Made by a program: the position numbers and the translations under genes. A DNA stretch of 64,000 nt from Aureobasidium sp. EXF-3400 (Eukaryota; Ascomycota; Dothideomycetes; Dothideales; Saccotheciaceae), in contig SWBL01000059.1 of the NCBI GenBank assembly GCA_024195585.1, positions 1-64,000 of the forward strand, given 5' to 3'. Below are positions 45,339 to 55,644 of the stretch, piece after piece (the stretch's first letter is position 1; each line of letters starts with the position of its first letter). A model generated the notes under the pieces. The model searched no databases and was not told the DNA's origin. It worked only from the letters and a program-made list of their open reading frames with translations.

Positions 45339-46712
45339 TCCACGCACTCTGGAGTTTCATCTGCCTGATGTGGCCGATTCCTGCATGCTCTGACAGCATC
45401 TCGCTTCTCTTCGTTGTTTTCTGTTGCTTTATTGCATGGTGATCAGGATGGTTCTACATCACGCCTCGCCCTTCCATCATGCTTATTTTCGCGGGTCTTC
45501 GGCACTAGATTGCCTGTCCCTGACCAGTTACTGGATATTCTAGCACTTTTGGGATCATGTTCTCTCGGATTTTTTGGCAATGGTAGCATCGGCATGGGGA
45601 GTTCAAGAGCTAGCAAAGCGCCGCGTTCGTCATTCTTTGATCAACAATCCTTCTGGGCTCTTATTTCCTTACCGATCTTGGGAGTTTCTTGGAGTCTCGA
45701 CATCATGTGGTATCTTAGTGCCGCTTTGCTTTTCTCCTGCTTTTTCTTCTATAGGCGCTTGCTTTTTTTTTCACTCATGCTTACTTTCCTTTACAAGGAG
45801 TTGCGTTATCTGGCATTTGGGGCGTTGAGGAAAACATGGACACTTAGGGACCAGTCAGGAGGCGCGATCTATCGATTCTCATTATTTTGGTAGGTGTGCG
45901 ACGATACCCTTGCTGCTCTTTGGTTCGCATTTGCGTTTTCTCTTCTCTCTCTTTGCGCTTCTGCCATCCTTTGAAATTTATCAGTCGTTATTTGTTTATT
46001 TGATCAGAAAAAAACCAAAAAATCATACTTTCCCAGGAGCTCTCGATGGTGCTGGTCATGTTTGATCAACCTGAGCTCTTGGTCCAAACCTCTCTGCTTT
46101 CATTGCACGTACAAGTCCGGTCGCCTCTCAGAGCATGTGCTTCTCATAGGAGCGGCAGGCTTCTGTTTTAAAGCACGCTTTATTATTTCGTCCTTCGAAG
46201 ATCGGCTTTTTATGAACATCGTGTCATTGGGTAAGGGCAAGACGCATCGTTTTGCGCACACAGCTCATCTATAATCCTGCAGAGCCGCAGAGCCGCAGAG
46301 TGTGCCTACTGTAGGCGACATCAACTGATGCAGTGTGGTGTGTACCAAATGATTACTGTGTAGCTGACCACGAAACCAGATAGCAACACACACGAAATAT
46401 TTTTCCTGGCTAATGAAGAAGCACGTGGTCGAAGAAACAACAGTTGAAACAGAGAATAGTATAAGGATAAAGACGGTATCAGAACCACTATATTGTTTTG
46501 CCAGAATATGTCAACATCCCCTGGAATCGTCGACTGGAAGTTCGACATCATCTCAGCACTGAACCCAAAACTCTGCGCGACTTCTGACACGAATCAGCTC
46601 AAAATTCTCTCGAGGCACAACATCCATGTCTGAGGACATGATAGCTGGTAACGAACAAAGTCGGCTCCGGTCGGCCTTTCCAGCGGTCCAGGAGACATCA
46701 TCAGACGCCTCC
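45339..46712. other. Intergenic, T-rich, no gene supported
   Basis: 1.37 kb. The plus strand has long pyrimidine runs (TCTTCTCTCTCTTTGCG, TTTTTTTTCACTC), so the open frames here read as hydrophobic by composition only. A short GCAGAGCC repeat lies at 46279-46300. Confidence 0.45.
46279..46300. repeat. 8-bp tandem repeat, GCAGAGCC x 2.75
   Basis: GCAGAGCC GCAGAGCC GCAGAG in tandem in non-coding sequence. Confidence 0.85.
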
Positions 46713-47117
46713 TTAGGAAGCACCCACACCACCCGTCTCCATCGCCTCCACAACTTCTGGAGGACTGGTCTTACTCGACTGCCTCTTACTCCTTCTCCCA
46801 CCCTCTCTACTCTCATGCGGTCTGATACTCTGTCTCTGCTCCAACAAACTGATAGCACTAGGATCAACTCTCAATCTCACAACGTCATTTGCAGGCTCGG
46901 AAGGTGTGGGAGCGGCGCCGATGACGCCAGGACAGATGATGGAGTTTGGTTTATGGGTTGCGCCAACGAAAGCTGCGGAAGCTGAGTTGAAGGCTGAGAT
47001 ACGGGCGCTGCCGATTGCTGAGATTGAGGTGCCGGTCAGGTCTTGACGTTTTGGGAGGTGGGCGGTTGTGGTGAGGGTAAGGAGGGAGAAGAGGGTTGTT
47101 GTGGTGAGGAGATGCAT
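46713..47117 (-). CDS. Small secreted protein precursor with Kex2-type sites
   Basis: 134 residues. A Leu/Thr signal peptide (1-19, ending TTTAH) is followed at once by a Kex2 site PKR at 22-24, and a second site SKR at 110-112. The middle part is Ser/Ala-rich with only one cysteine (residue 62), then Pro-rich. No family is recognised. The dibasic sites suggest proteolytic maturation in the Golgi, perhaps releasing the 88-residue central part and a short acidic tail. Whether an intron lies in the 3' part is open; the last 40 residues are less protein-like than the first 90. Confidence 0.5.
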   Translation of the reverse strand: MHLLTTTTLFSLLTLTTTAHLPKRQDLTGTSISAIGSARISAFNSASAAFVGATHKPNSIICPGVIGAAPTPSEPANDVVRLRVDPSAISLLEQRQSIRPHESREGGRRSKRQSSKTSPPEVVEAMETGGVGAS

Positions 47118-47640
47118 GATTTGATTACTCGGATGTTTTATTAGGGTGTGAATGATGATGATGAAGGGAAGGTGTGAGGAAGAGAAGAGACAAGCATGGG
47201 AGGAGATGTAGTTGAAGTCATTGAATCCTCAATGTCAGGAGAGCTGTGGTAGAAGCTTTGGGTAGTTGTCTCTATTGACTACAATCCCCACATGAAGGAA
47301 GTCACGATGGGATAAAGTTGAGGGGAAGAATGGTGAGCTGTTCGTGGTTGATCTCTGGGGAAAGGGTTCCTTCCACTTCATCACTTGTACCTTCTATGGC
47401 AGTCTTCAACATTTGGTATGTACAGTCGTTTTCGTTTTCTGTATGTTGTAACAAGTTAGGCACTACCCACATTGACATGACCTTCCTTGCCAAAAACATA
47501 AGCAGACGAGCGAAAGCATTTTTCCTTCGAAATAATCTCATCGCATAAACTCAAGTCCATCACCTCCACATTTGAAGGTTCAATCCAGATCCAACTCCAG
47601 TCATCAATATTGTATGGGCTTTTCTCTCTGAAACGATCAT
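47118..47640. other. Intergenic, no gene recognised
   Basis: 523 bp between two minus-strand genes. The first 100 bases upstream of the secreted-protein ATG are purine-rich on the plus strand, matching a CT-rich leader. Confidence 0.4.
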
Positions 47641-48588
47641 TCACTGAAGTCGACGCTGTTGTTGTTGTGGTGGTGGGCCTCTAGAAGATGATGCCACACT
47701 TTCACTGCGAGTACTTCTTCTGCTGCGTGATGATGAAGCATGACTTGCCGCCCTTTGTCTGTTTTGATCCTCTCCATATCCAGGTTGATCTTGTTGCTGG
47801 TATTCCTGTCTCCAAGTGCTTATCCTGGTGACTTCTGTTCCATCATCATTGATATATATGCTGGTTTCTGAAATTTCATAGCCATCGGGGACAGAAGGCA
47901 GAGAAGGAGGATATCCGTATCTTCTACGGCGCTCTTCGTCCGAAGCACGCATATAATGCGAGCTGTGGCTGCTGCTGTCCTCGGTTCTGGAACGGGGATG
48001 CCTCTCAGAACGTGGATCGTACACATTGCTTCTGTGTCTGGACGAACGCGATGCATGGCTCTCAGCTCCAGAATGACGTGAAGAACTCTCAGCTCGGCGA
48101 GAGTGACCTTGATCGCGCGGCCTATATAGCTCCATCTCTCTTCTTGGGTTTGTCGAGCCAGAGACTTGAGGAGCAGGGACATGGTCTGCCCAATCTGCAA
48201 CTCGGCGATACACTTCACGAGGAGATGGATCTGGATCTCTCCTTCCCTCATCTTCTGCATATCCGTACCCTGAACCATACCCGACTCTAGATGCGTATGC
48301 AGGAGGTGGCGTAGGTATATATCTTTGTGGCAGACTGTCTCTTCTCAGTCGGATGGGCACATCGTCGAGGTTGTTGCGATTTGTCCATGGCTGCTGGGCG
48401 ATCCTGACCCTAGCTGCTTCTTGACATGCTGGACAGTCTCCATCCTCGCCTTGAAAGGACTCACGCATTGCACTTCTCCAACCTTGACATGCGTAGACTG
48501 GTCTTCGCTGTTGTGCTATATGACAGAGGTGTGGGTGGTGGACTGAGTGGCCGCAGTTGGTATATACAATGGTGTAAGACCTGCACAT
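47641..48588 (-). CDS. Hypothetical fungal protein with Cys/His N-terminus and Arg/Ser-rich tail
   Basis: 315 residues in one exon. The first 65 residues hold MC, NCGH, LC, AC and DCPAC, a spacing that could bind zinc. The rest is low-complexity: a Pro/Tyr/Gly region, a long Ser/Arg/His-rich region (SRSSRHRS, SRRSTRS) and a Gln-rich end. A conserved-looking island, DGYEISETSIYINDDGTEVT, lies near residue 235. I recall unnamed fungal proteins of this type but no function. The N-terminal layout MC..C-x-H..C..CPxC is shared with the gene at 15444-16010. Nuclear location is only suggested by the Arg/Ser content. Confidence 0.65.
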   Translation of the reverse strand: MCRSYTIVYTNCGHSVHHPHLCHIAQQRRPVYACQGWRSAMRESFQGEDGDCPACQEAARVRIAQQPWTNRNNLDDVPIRLRRDSLPQRYIPTPPPAYASRVGYGSGYGYAEDEGRRDPDPSPREVYRRVADWADHVPAPQVSGSTNPRREMELYRPRDQGHSRRAESSSRHSGAESHASRSSRHRSNVYDPRSERHPRSRTEDSSSHSSHYMRASDEERRRRYGYPPSLPSVPDGYEISETSIYINDDGTEVTRISTWRQEYQQQDQPGYGEDQNRQRAASHASSSRSRRSTRSESVASSSRGPPPQQQQRRLQ

Positions 48589-49900
48589 ATTTCGTGGTGG
48601 ATAGATGGTTTGATCTTCGTCTTTGATCTGAAGAACTTGGCTTGTACCGTTGGAGTTGGATAAGAACGGTTTGAGTCTGATTGGGGGGAGTGTTCAAGGT
48701 TGTATGTGCAATGCTTTCTGTGCACTTGTCGAGCTTTTGATGTTGGTGTATCTGTTTCTATTCCTTCAAGGATGCAGAGTTGTTATATACTGCCGCTCCA
48801 GTGTGATAGGACCAGCAAATGCGCTGTTCAGCACTGCACACCGCACTGCCATCTTCAACAGCAAGGAATATAAAGCCAGTATCATCGCTGCATCGTTGGC
48901 AGTGGTGATGGTGGGTGTCCGTGTGATCAGGTGCTTGACATGTTGCTCATGGCCAACCACTCTTCTTAGCTTTGTGATCTGGGTGTGTGCAAGAAATCAG
49001 GATGGCCTGTGACAGGCACGAGCTTATATCTCGGTGAGCATCAAAGGAGCGGTTGCACATGGCTTGTAACAGAATGTTTGATATCACGCCAGACGTCTCT
49101 CTTTGGTTCCGGTAGGCTCAGCACACTGCCACGTCGCTTTCTCTTTCACGTATAGGTGCGTGTGCTTTTTCTTGCTTCTTGTTGCAAGGTAGAGGTGTCA
49201 ATATCTGATCGAGAGATAGTTGGCCAACGCTTTGATGTGTGCAGTATCTTGATCTATTTGGCTAGTCATGGCGCTGGATCTCGGTTGTCAATGAGCGGTC
49301 ATTGCAACACAGGTAGCTACAATCAAGGCACAAAAGGACTGGCTTGAGCCGGGTCACCGTGCGAGACAGAGACTAGCATCCACGTGTGTATGTGATACAC
49401 TCTCGAAATCTGCAGAACCGTCATGTTTTTCGTCAACAGCAAATGGGATTTCAAAAACTGCTGGTGAATCTTAGAGCCAAGTACAGCATATCCGTCTTTG
49501 ACCTACACGCTGCTCCCCCTCCTTCTGGGATCCAAGTCTCGTGTAGTGCTTCCGTACTTGGACCACTGCTCGGCCAATGGCGGACATGTTTACTGTAGAC
49601 CAACCCGATGCCGACCTGATTGGTGAGCGTACAGGTGGTAGCACGTCTCGGAGCGGACCAAGCCTGGTAGAACGAGAGGCAGAGTTTTTTGTATCAATTC
49701 ACACCCTCGAGGGGAGTGACTCTTCAAAGCTGGAAGAGGTCGACGGCTGAGCTCAAGGACGAGAGCGAGAAATTTCGTCGGGCTGATGAGCGAGGTAAAT
49801 CATGAATTGATGGTTTGACATACAGTCATGCAGACGGTTGGAGTCTTTCATAGCAGATGTGGCTCATCAAGAACCCACACGGAACATGTAGCGAAAGGAA
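48589..49900. other. Intergenic, no gene recognised
   Basis: 1.3 kb between the Cys/His gene's promoter and the Lin1-like stop. Only short frames, on both strands, without domains. Confidence 0.45.
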
Positions 49901-51370
49901 CTAATCGAAGTCTGCGCTCCTCGACCAGCCGTCCAGACCAACTTGTCTGAACTCTACCTCGGCCTCTTGACCAAAGTAACCAGCTTCACGCCATGAGTGC
50001 ATGGTGTTCTTGTCATAAGGACCATGCGTCTGTCCACCATCTCGAGCATCTACCCAGCGAAACTCGAACATGGCATTATCATCTGCCGGTGTGTCTACAA
50101 CGGGATCAACCCAGTCTTCGCCAGTCTCGCGCTTGTACAGACGTTGTAGCAGTTCGCGTTCATGATCGTAGATGTCGGGGTTGTTGCGACTGAATATGGC
50201 ATCTGCAGCGGCGGTAATGGCTTCGACGGCAGCAACGCGACGCTTCTCGGCAGGATCTTCCTGAGCACCTCCATCTGCATCCACATCCATAGCATCGGAT
50301 TTGGCAGCTAGCTTCTTTTGCTTCCATTTGGGCAGCTTTTTCGTCTTGGGAGCGGCTGCGTTGAGACGCTGCAGAGCTTCAAGCACCGATTCGCCTTTGT
50401 GAAGATGTGTAATCAGAGTAGAGAATAGGTCAGATGTCAGCAGAGCGTCATCGGCAGCGGTTTGCTTCCTTCGTTCTTCGTCTCGCTTCTCCTGAGCTGC
50501 TTTGGCCTTTTTCATATCCTTCTTGTTCAGACCCTCAAGCCAGCTGTCGTGAACCGAGTCTGGATCGGCAGCCTTGCGGATAAAGTTGCCAGCCTCGTCG
50601 AATCGACCTTCCTCGCCTTCCTGTTGCATGTTGAAAGCATCGAGCTTGGGAGCGTGCTTCTTCTTGCTGCCAGCCCCTAGTTCCTCGGCGTCTTCGTTCT
50701 CGTCATCTAGGCGGTCGCGTTCCGAGTCGCTACCACTTTCGCTACTGCTCTCGACGCTGGCATCATCTTCGGCGCGTGACTTGCCCTTTGGATCGAGAGT
50801 GAAGTCGGCGCGAACGTGGCCGCCGGACTTGCTCTTATGCACCTGACCCTCAATGTCGTCCATTTCCATGAAGCGTACGTCTTTCTTGGCCTTCTTGCCT
50901 TCGCCTCTCAACTCTTCATCGTCGTCTCCATCTGCGGTGCCTCCTACACCGCCAGCGCCCTCGTCGACGTCGGCAAACATGTCCATCTCATCCTCGTCTT
51001 TTGACTTTCCGTTGTTTTGGGGAGCTTTGTTCCAGCCAGCGTTCTTCGAGCTTTTCGTGTCGGACAATTTTCCTTCCTGTTTTGCGAGTTCCGCCTTTTC
51101 GTCTGCTCTAGCTTCAAAATTGTCGTCGCTGCTGTCGCTCTCGTAACCGTCGAGCTTCACAGCGTTGCGCTTGGTCTGCATACCAGCCTTGCCGATCTCA
51201 TCCAGTTCCAGGATAGCATCTTCTTCCGGGGCATCGGGCGCAAGAGTCGAAGGGTTGCGGTGATCGAATCGCGGCTTCTTGGAGTCGGGCGATGTGTAGC
51301 GTTCAGACGCTTCGGCGGTGCGCTTGGGGCGAGTCCCTCCAGCGGGCATAGTTTGGCGTCCGGCAGACAT
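49901..51370 (-). CDS. LIN1: GYF-domain protein, Lin1/CD2BP2-like (U5 snRNP)
   Basis: A single exon encodes 489 residues. The N-terminus is basic (RPKRTAEASERY, SKKPRFDHRNPS), followed by the family block DAILELDEIGKAGMQTKRNA and long acidic stretches. VHDSWLEGLNKKDMKKAK lies near residue 275. A C-terminal GYF domain begins near residue 436 and carries FRWVD, HGPYDKNTMHSW and REAGYF. CD2BP2/Snu40/Lin1 proteins bind the U5 snRNP factor Prp6 during tri-snRNP assembly in the nucleus. All domain landmarks are present, so I am confident of the family; exact paralogue naming is by similarity of layout. Confidence 0.87.
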   Translation of the reverse strand: MSAGRQTMPAGGTRPKRTAEASERYTSPDSKKPRFDHRNPSTLAPDAPEEDAILELDEIGKAGMQTKRNAVKLDGYESDSSDDNFEARADEKAELAKQEGKLSDTKSSKNAGWNKAPQNNGKSKDEDEMDMFADVDEGAGGVGGTADGDDDEELRGEGKKAKKDVRFMEMDDIEGQVHKSKSGGHVRADFTLDPKGKSRAEDDASVESSSESGSDSERDRLDDENEDAEELGAGSKKKHAPKLDAFNMQQEGEEGRFDEAGNFIRKAADPDSVHDSWLEGLNKKDMKKAKAAQEKRDEERRKQTAADDALLTSDLFSTLITHLHKGESVLEALQRLNAAAPKTKKLPKWKQKKLAAKSDAMDVDADGGAQEDPAEKRRVAAVEAITAAADAIFSRNNPDIYDHERELLQRLYKRETGEDWVDPVVDTPADDNAMFEFRWVDARDGGQTHGPYDKNTMHSWREAGYFGQEAEVEFRQVGLDGWSRSADFD

Positions 51371-51783
51371 ATTGCGACCGCCTGTTGTATCAGATGAAAC
51401 TGAGTTGTGCGGTGTGTTTGCTGGATACGATTGGAGCTGAGCAACTTTGTGTTTACCATGAATCGTGCGTCATGGGTCTGTGCAGATGGTGTATAGCACG
51501 GAGTATGGTCAATGATCAATATCACACCTGCTTAGAAAGACGCAGTTGGTTTAGTGGCTCTAGTGATATGATTCATTTCATTCTCGAATAGACTATCTCC
51601 TGGTGATGTATGCAGAAATTTAATTGAGTTGTATAAGTAGGTGATTTGAGAGCGGATTTTAGTCAGGGTTGCCCTATTCTCTATGAATTTGACGGATGAT
51701 CACGGCAGTTCTTCGAAGCAAGGACTTCTTTACACCGTCTAGAAGACGTGTTCGTTTCTCTGATATATTCCTCTGATATGTTA
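51371..51783. other. Intergenic, no gene recognised
   Basis: 413 bp upstream of the Lin1-like gene; nothing recognised. A stretch at 51546-51600 resembles a tRNA A-box by eye but lacks a matching B-box and acceptor pairing. Confidence 0.4.
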
Positions 51784-52413
51784 TTAGAAGACAATAGGTT
51801 GTGCCTCTGCCTTGGGGTCATTCATCTCGTTTGGAGTAAGCGGGGTCTTTCGGACACCTGTGACACAGCCGAGGACCTCAGACAACTTGGATCTATCGAG
51901 ACTCAGATTCCACTTTTCGCGTTTCTTTTTCAGGGAAGCCGTAACGTCTTCTTGCACCGGAATAGATAACTTCGACCCAACCTTCCACAAGAGACGAGAG
52001 TCGCAGAAACGAACATGACATTGAATCATTGTCGGGTTGTCAACGAAGATGGGGACGATAGCAACGAAAGCGAGAAGTAGCCTGCCAAGCGGCGGGCAAG
52101 GACGCTCCTTCCCAAGAAGGCATAAGCTTGGCCGAGAAATGCTTAATCGGCATCTTCTCCTCCTCTCTTACAACCACGATGAGGGAGGAACTGGAGTCGT
52201 AGAAATGCACAGTGTTTTCTGAATGGTACAAGAGTCCCTAGCGAGCTGACAGTACCACGGCCCTCGTTGGATGCCTCGTAACGATCGAAGGAATTGTGCA
52301 TTCGTTCAGCTATTAGTGTGACATACCTTTGCACGTGGAGAAACAATGATCGACATGGTCGGCGCCTTCTCTTCCCCACTGTTGATCTCAACCTCGATTG
52401 GCTCCTCCGCCAT
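51784..52413 (-). CDS. Small gene of uncertain structure (two competing splice models)
   Basis: Exon 1 (52413-52327, MAEEPIEVEINSGEEK...) ends at a strong donor AAG|GTATGT. Model B joins 52245-52172 and 52081-51784, keeps phase throughout and gives 152 residues with a hydrophobic helix (LLLLAFVAIVPIFV) and a charged tail (LKKKREKWNLSL). Model A uses an acceptor eight bases further on (52237) and reads 52237-52040 in another frame to a stop, giving 94 residues including NTVHFYDSSSSLIVVV. Both frames are open and both acceptors are plausible. I recognise no family. It could be a real gene with alternative splicing or a decayed one. Confidence 0.38.
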
Positions 52414-52618
52414 GCCTATCTATGTAACGGCAAGGTAGCATAGTGTGACTCCAATGGGCTATGATATTCCGCTCTACTCGCCGGCGGCCGGTATCGTTGT
52501 ACATTATCAGCGGACCCTTGTTCACCTCTTGATAAGTATTCCCATGTACCCTCCTTGAGTCCTTGAGCCTCTTCTTGTTTTCTCCTGCCCTTGTTGTATC
52601 GCCTATCTTTTCGTCAAT

Positions 52619-54468
52619 ATGCCAGATACCGAGAAGTCAACCGCTCCTTTCGATGCGGAGAAAGACCTCCCAGCGCCTCTCGCAGACGCTATACGCAATG
52701 GCAGCGTCGACAAAGCTGTCCTTCAACATGCTGGAGATGCCGATGAAGCCTTGAAGGCTTTCATGTCGCATCCTGGAGAAGTCATTGAATTGGACGAAGC
52801 GACGAACAAACGCCTACTACGGAAGATCGACTGGAATCTGATGCCGGTACACTTCTCCGTAGGACCAGTACACGCCATTATGCTAATCGCGCATTCAGGT
52901 TATGTGTATCGTCTACGGATTGAACTACTTGGACAAGACGACATTATCATATGCCTCCGTCATGGGCTTGAAGAAAGACACACATTTACTAGGACTGGAC
53001 TACCAATGGCTGAGTTCCATGTAAGAGACCATCTATAGTTTGGCGAAGAGGCCTAAGAGCTAAACTACAACAGGTTTTACTTTGGTTATCTGGCCGCAGA
53101 ATACCCAACTAACAGACTATTACAACGACTACCATTGGGAAAATATTCTGCTGCCAATATCATTCTATGGGGGACGACCTTGTGCACTTTCGCTGCGGTG
53201 AGTGACTTCTCAGGAGGAGTCGCTGTCCGTTTCATGCTTGGAGGTACGTAACAAGAGTCCTGGATTTACCATGCCAGCAAGCTGATTATCCTCAAAGTTA
53301 CTGAAGCTGCTGTAACACCTGGGTTCGCTCTCTTGACATCGCAGTGGTACACCAAGAAAGAGCAAGGGTCTCGCACTAGCATCTGGTTCTCGTTCAATGG
53401 ATTTGCCCAGATCTTCGGTGGTCTCGTGGCTTATGGTATCGCAAAAGGTACACGTCTTCATGGATCTAGTATCGAGCCCTGGAAAATCATCTTCCTGGTC
53501 ACTGGTTGCTTGACTATCTGCGTTGGGTTCATCTTCCTTTGGGTTGTCCCTGACAGTCAGCTTAATGCCCGTTTCTTAAGCAAGGAAGATCGGGTCCTTG
53601 CCATTGAGCGTGTCAGATGCAACCAGCAGGGTATCGGAAACAAGCACTTCAAGATGTACCAACTCAAGGAGGCTCTGATGGATCCTCTGACTTGGGCGTT
53701 CTTCTTCTACGCTTTAGTGGCAGATATTCCTAATGGTGAGTACATCGTGGTCTACGTGGACAGTACACAGAATTGCTAACATCCAAACTTAGGCGGCATT
53801 TCAAACTTCTTCTCACAACTCATCACATCTTTCGGCTACACTGCAGAGGAATCTCTTCTTTACGGTACCCCTGGTGGCGCGGTCGAAGTTATTGCTCTTA
53901 TCCTCTGTGGCTACCTCGGCGACAAGTACGGCAACCGCCTCTTAATCTCAACTTCAGGACTCTGGATCTCCACTCTAGGCATGCTCTTGATTGTCTGCTT
54001 GCCGCTACACAACAATATCGGACGCTTGTTTGGATACTACTTGACCCAAGCTTCACCCACCCCATTCGTCGCTCTGCTCAGTCTCATCTCGTCCAACGTA
54101 GCTGGCTATACCAAGAAGACGACCGTGGCTGCCATATACCTGATTGGATATTGTACCGGTAATATCATTGGTCCTCAAACCTTCCGCCCGAAGGATGCTC
54201 CAAGATACATTCCCGCTGAAATCGTCATCGTAAGTTTTTGATTCATCTCCATCATACCAAACCACCTTCAGACACTGACTCTTGTTTGTTACAGATTGTC
54301 TGCTATCTCCTCTGTATCGTCGACATCGTGTTCATCTACTGGTACTGCAAGCGCCAAAACGCAAAGAGAGCCGCCGTTCGCGCATCTCCATCATACGTCA
54401 AGTTGGAAAACCAGGAATGGTTGGATCTCACGGATCGCGAGAACCCCGAATTTGTCTATACTTTGTAG
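52619..54468 (+). CDS. Dal5-like MFS permease (anion:cation symporter family)
   Basis: Six exons, 52619-52846, 52899-53020, 53074-53243, 53298-53735, 53793-54229 and 54295-54468, give 522 residues; introns are 52-65 bp. The family string LNYLDKTTLSYASVMGL, then MFYFGYLAAEYPTNRLLQRL, FMLGVTEAAVTPGFALLTSQ and a KYGNRLL loop mark the allantoate/nicotinate/pantothenate (ACS) group. About 75 hydrophilic residues precede the first helix. It is a plasma-membrane proton-coupled importer of an organic anion; the substrate is not fixed by the sequence. Head-to-head with the uncertain small gene (205 bp). Confidence 0.9.
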
Positions 54469-55506
54469 AATCTGGTCGGAAAGGACGTTTACACAATTCG
54501 CTTTTGAACATGATTTATGGCAACGCATTACATATTTTGGAAACTTTTGACTCCGCTGAACTTCCCCTGCGACAAAGAAGATGTATGAACGGTAGTGTCG
54601 ATGAATCAGGACAGATTGCAGTTCTTGGGCAGCAAGACCGTAAGTAAATTGTGATCAATCGCGTTTTCCGGTTAGCAACTTGAGGACGAGCGGTGCATGG
54701 AAGAGAAATCTTGATAAACCTTTCTACAGCTATTCTATCGCAACATACAACAAAAAAGCAGAAGCTGATGAAGACAACAGTGATAACAGCTGGTAAGAGA
54801 AATGGCAGCGCTGACATGATTATGAAGTATCTGAATCAGACAAGCAATTGCAATGTAAAAGTGTAGAATTATCGAGCGAAGAAGAACAAAAGAGTTGGGG
54901 TATAAGAAAAAGCAAAGTATTCGCTACAGAAAAGAAGAGGCTCATTAAAAAGGGATAACATCAAGTCTGCAAGAAGTATCCGGAGCCAGAAAAGTAAAAA
55001 CAGAAAGAAAAAGGGGCAAGTCCTCAGCAGCACTCTGAAAAGAGAGCAACCACCTCAGCCAGAAGAAGAGAAAAGAACAGGGCAAGTCATCAGCGATAGA
55101 GTGTTTAACCTCAGCCAGAGGAAAAGAGCAAAAAGGAAAACGTGAAGAAGGAAGAAAGAAACAAGTGCCCCGTATGTGTGTGCGTTGTTTGCGTTGCGTG
55201 ATGTCGTTTTGCGCTCCTCCTTTTCCCACCTCATCCGAAGTCGTTAAAAAGAACCACCATCCGAGTATGCAATCATTACCGCCACCTAAGACTCTCCATT
55301 GGCGCCGCGCTTTTGCTGAAGGACGGCATGTTTGTTGAAAAAAGCAAAGGAAGAAAAAAGGAAACCAGCGAAAAAAAGTGTGATGAAAGGCGAAAGCAAG
55401 AACGAGAGAGTCAAGTGAGTTGTACTCTCGTTGCGCCTTCCATCACAGAAGAAGAGGAAAAAGAATATGTTGTGTCGTGTTTGAGATCTGTTGGCATAAT
55501 GGCTCA
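54469..55506. other. Intergenic, A/G-rich, no gene supported
   Basis: About 1 kb. From 54870 to 55400 the plus strand is A/G-rich (AAAAGAGAGC, GGAAGAAAGAAAC), which would be a CT-rich 3' region for the minus-strand gene. No credible gene. Confidence 0.45.
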
Positions 55507-55644
55507 TCAGAGCATCTCGCTCGAGCGAGGGCGGAAGACGATCTCTTCGACGTCGCTGTCACCATCGTCACTGTTCAAGGCCAAGACGCTCTCGAAGGCA
55601 GAGCTGTCCAGAGTGACGCTGTCAGTATCGTCCACCTGCTTGTA
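55507..55644 (-). CDS. In-frame coding-like tail beyond the TAG stop
   Basis: Directly after the TAG at 55647-55645 the same frame runs 45 more sense codons to a TGA at 55509-55507. Third positions are mostly C or G, as in the gene itself, and the product is acidic (DDTDSVTLDSSAF, NSDDGDSDVEEIVF). It may be joined by a short intron (GAT|GTGCTT...TAG|TAC, 42 bases, phase 0), by stop readthrough, or it marks a recent nonsense change. The upstream alternative ending is LEEDERSRTTAE. Confidence 0.5.
   Translation of the reverse strand, partial: YKQVDDTDSVTLDSSAFESVLALNSDDGDSDVEEIVFRPRSSEML

Noticed and set aside
45414..45893. 159-codon frame with hydrophobic stretches
   Set aside because: T-rich non-coding DNA reads as Phe/Leu/Ser; no start context or relatives seen.
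51546..51600. A-box-like TTGGTTTAGTGGCTCTAGTG resembling a tRNA 5' half
   Set aside because: No GGTTCGANTCC B-box follows and no seven-base acceptor pairing is visible.
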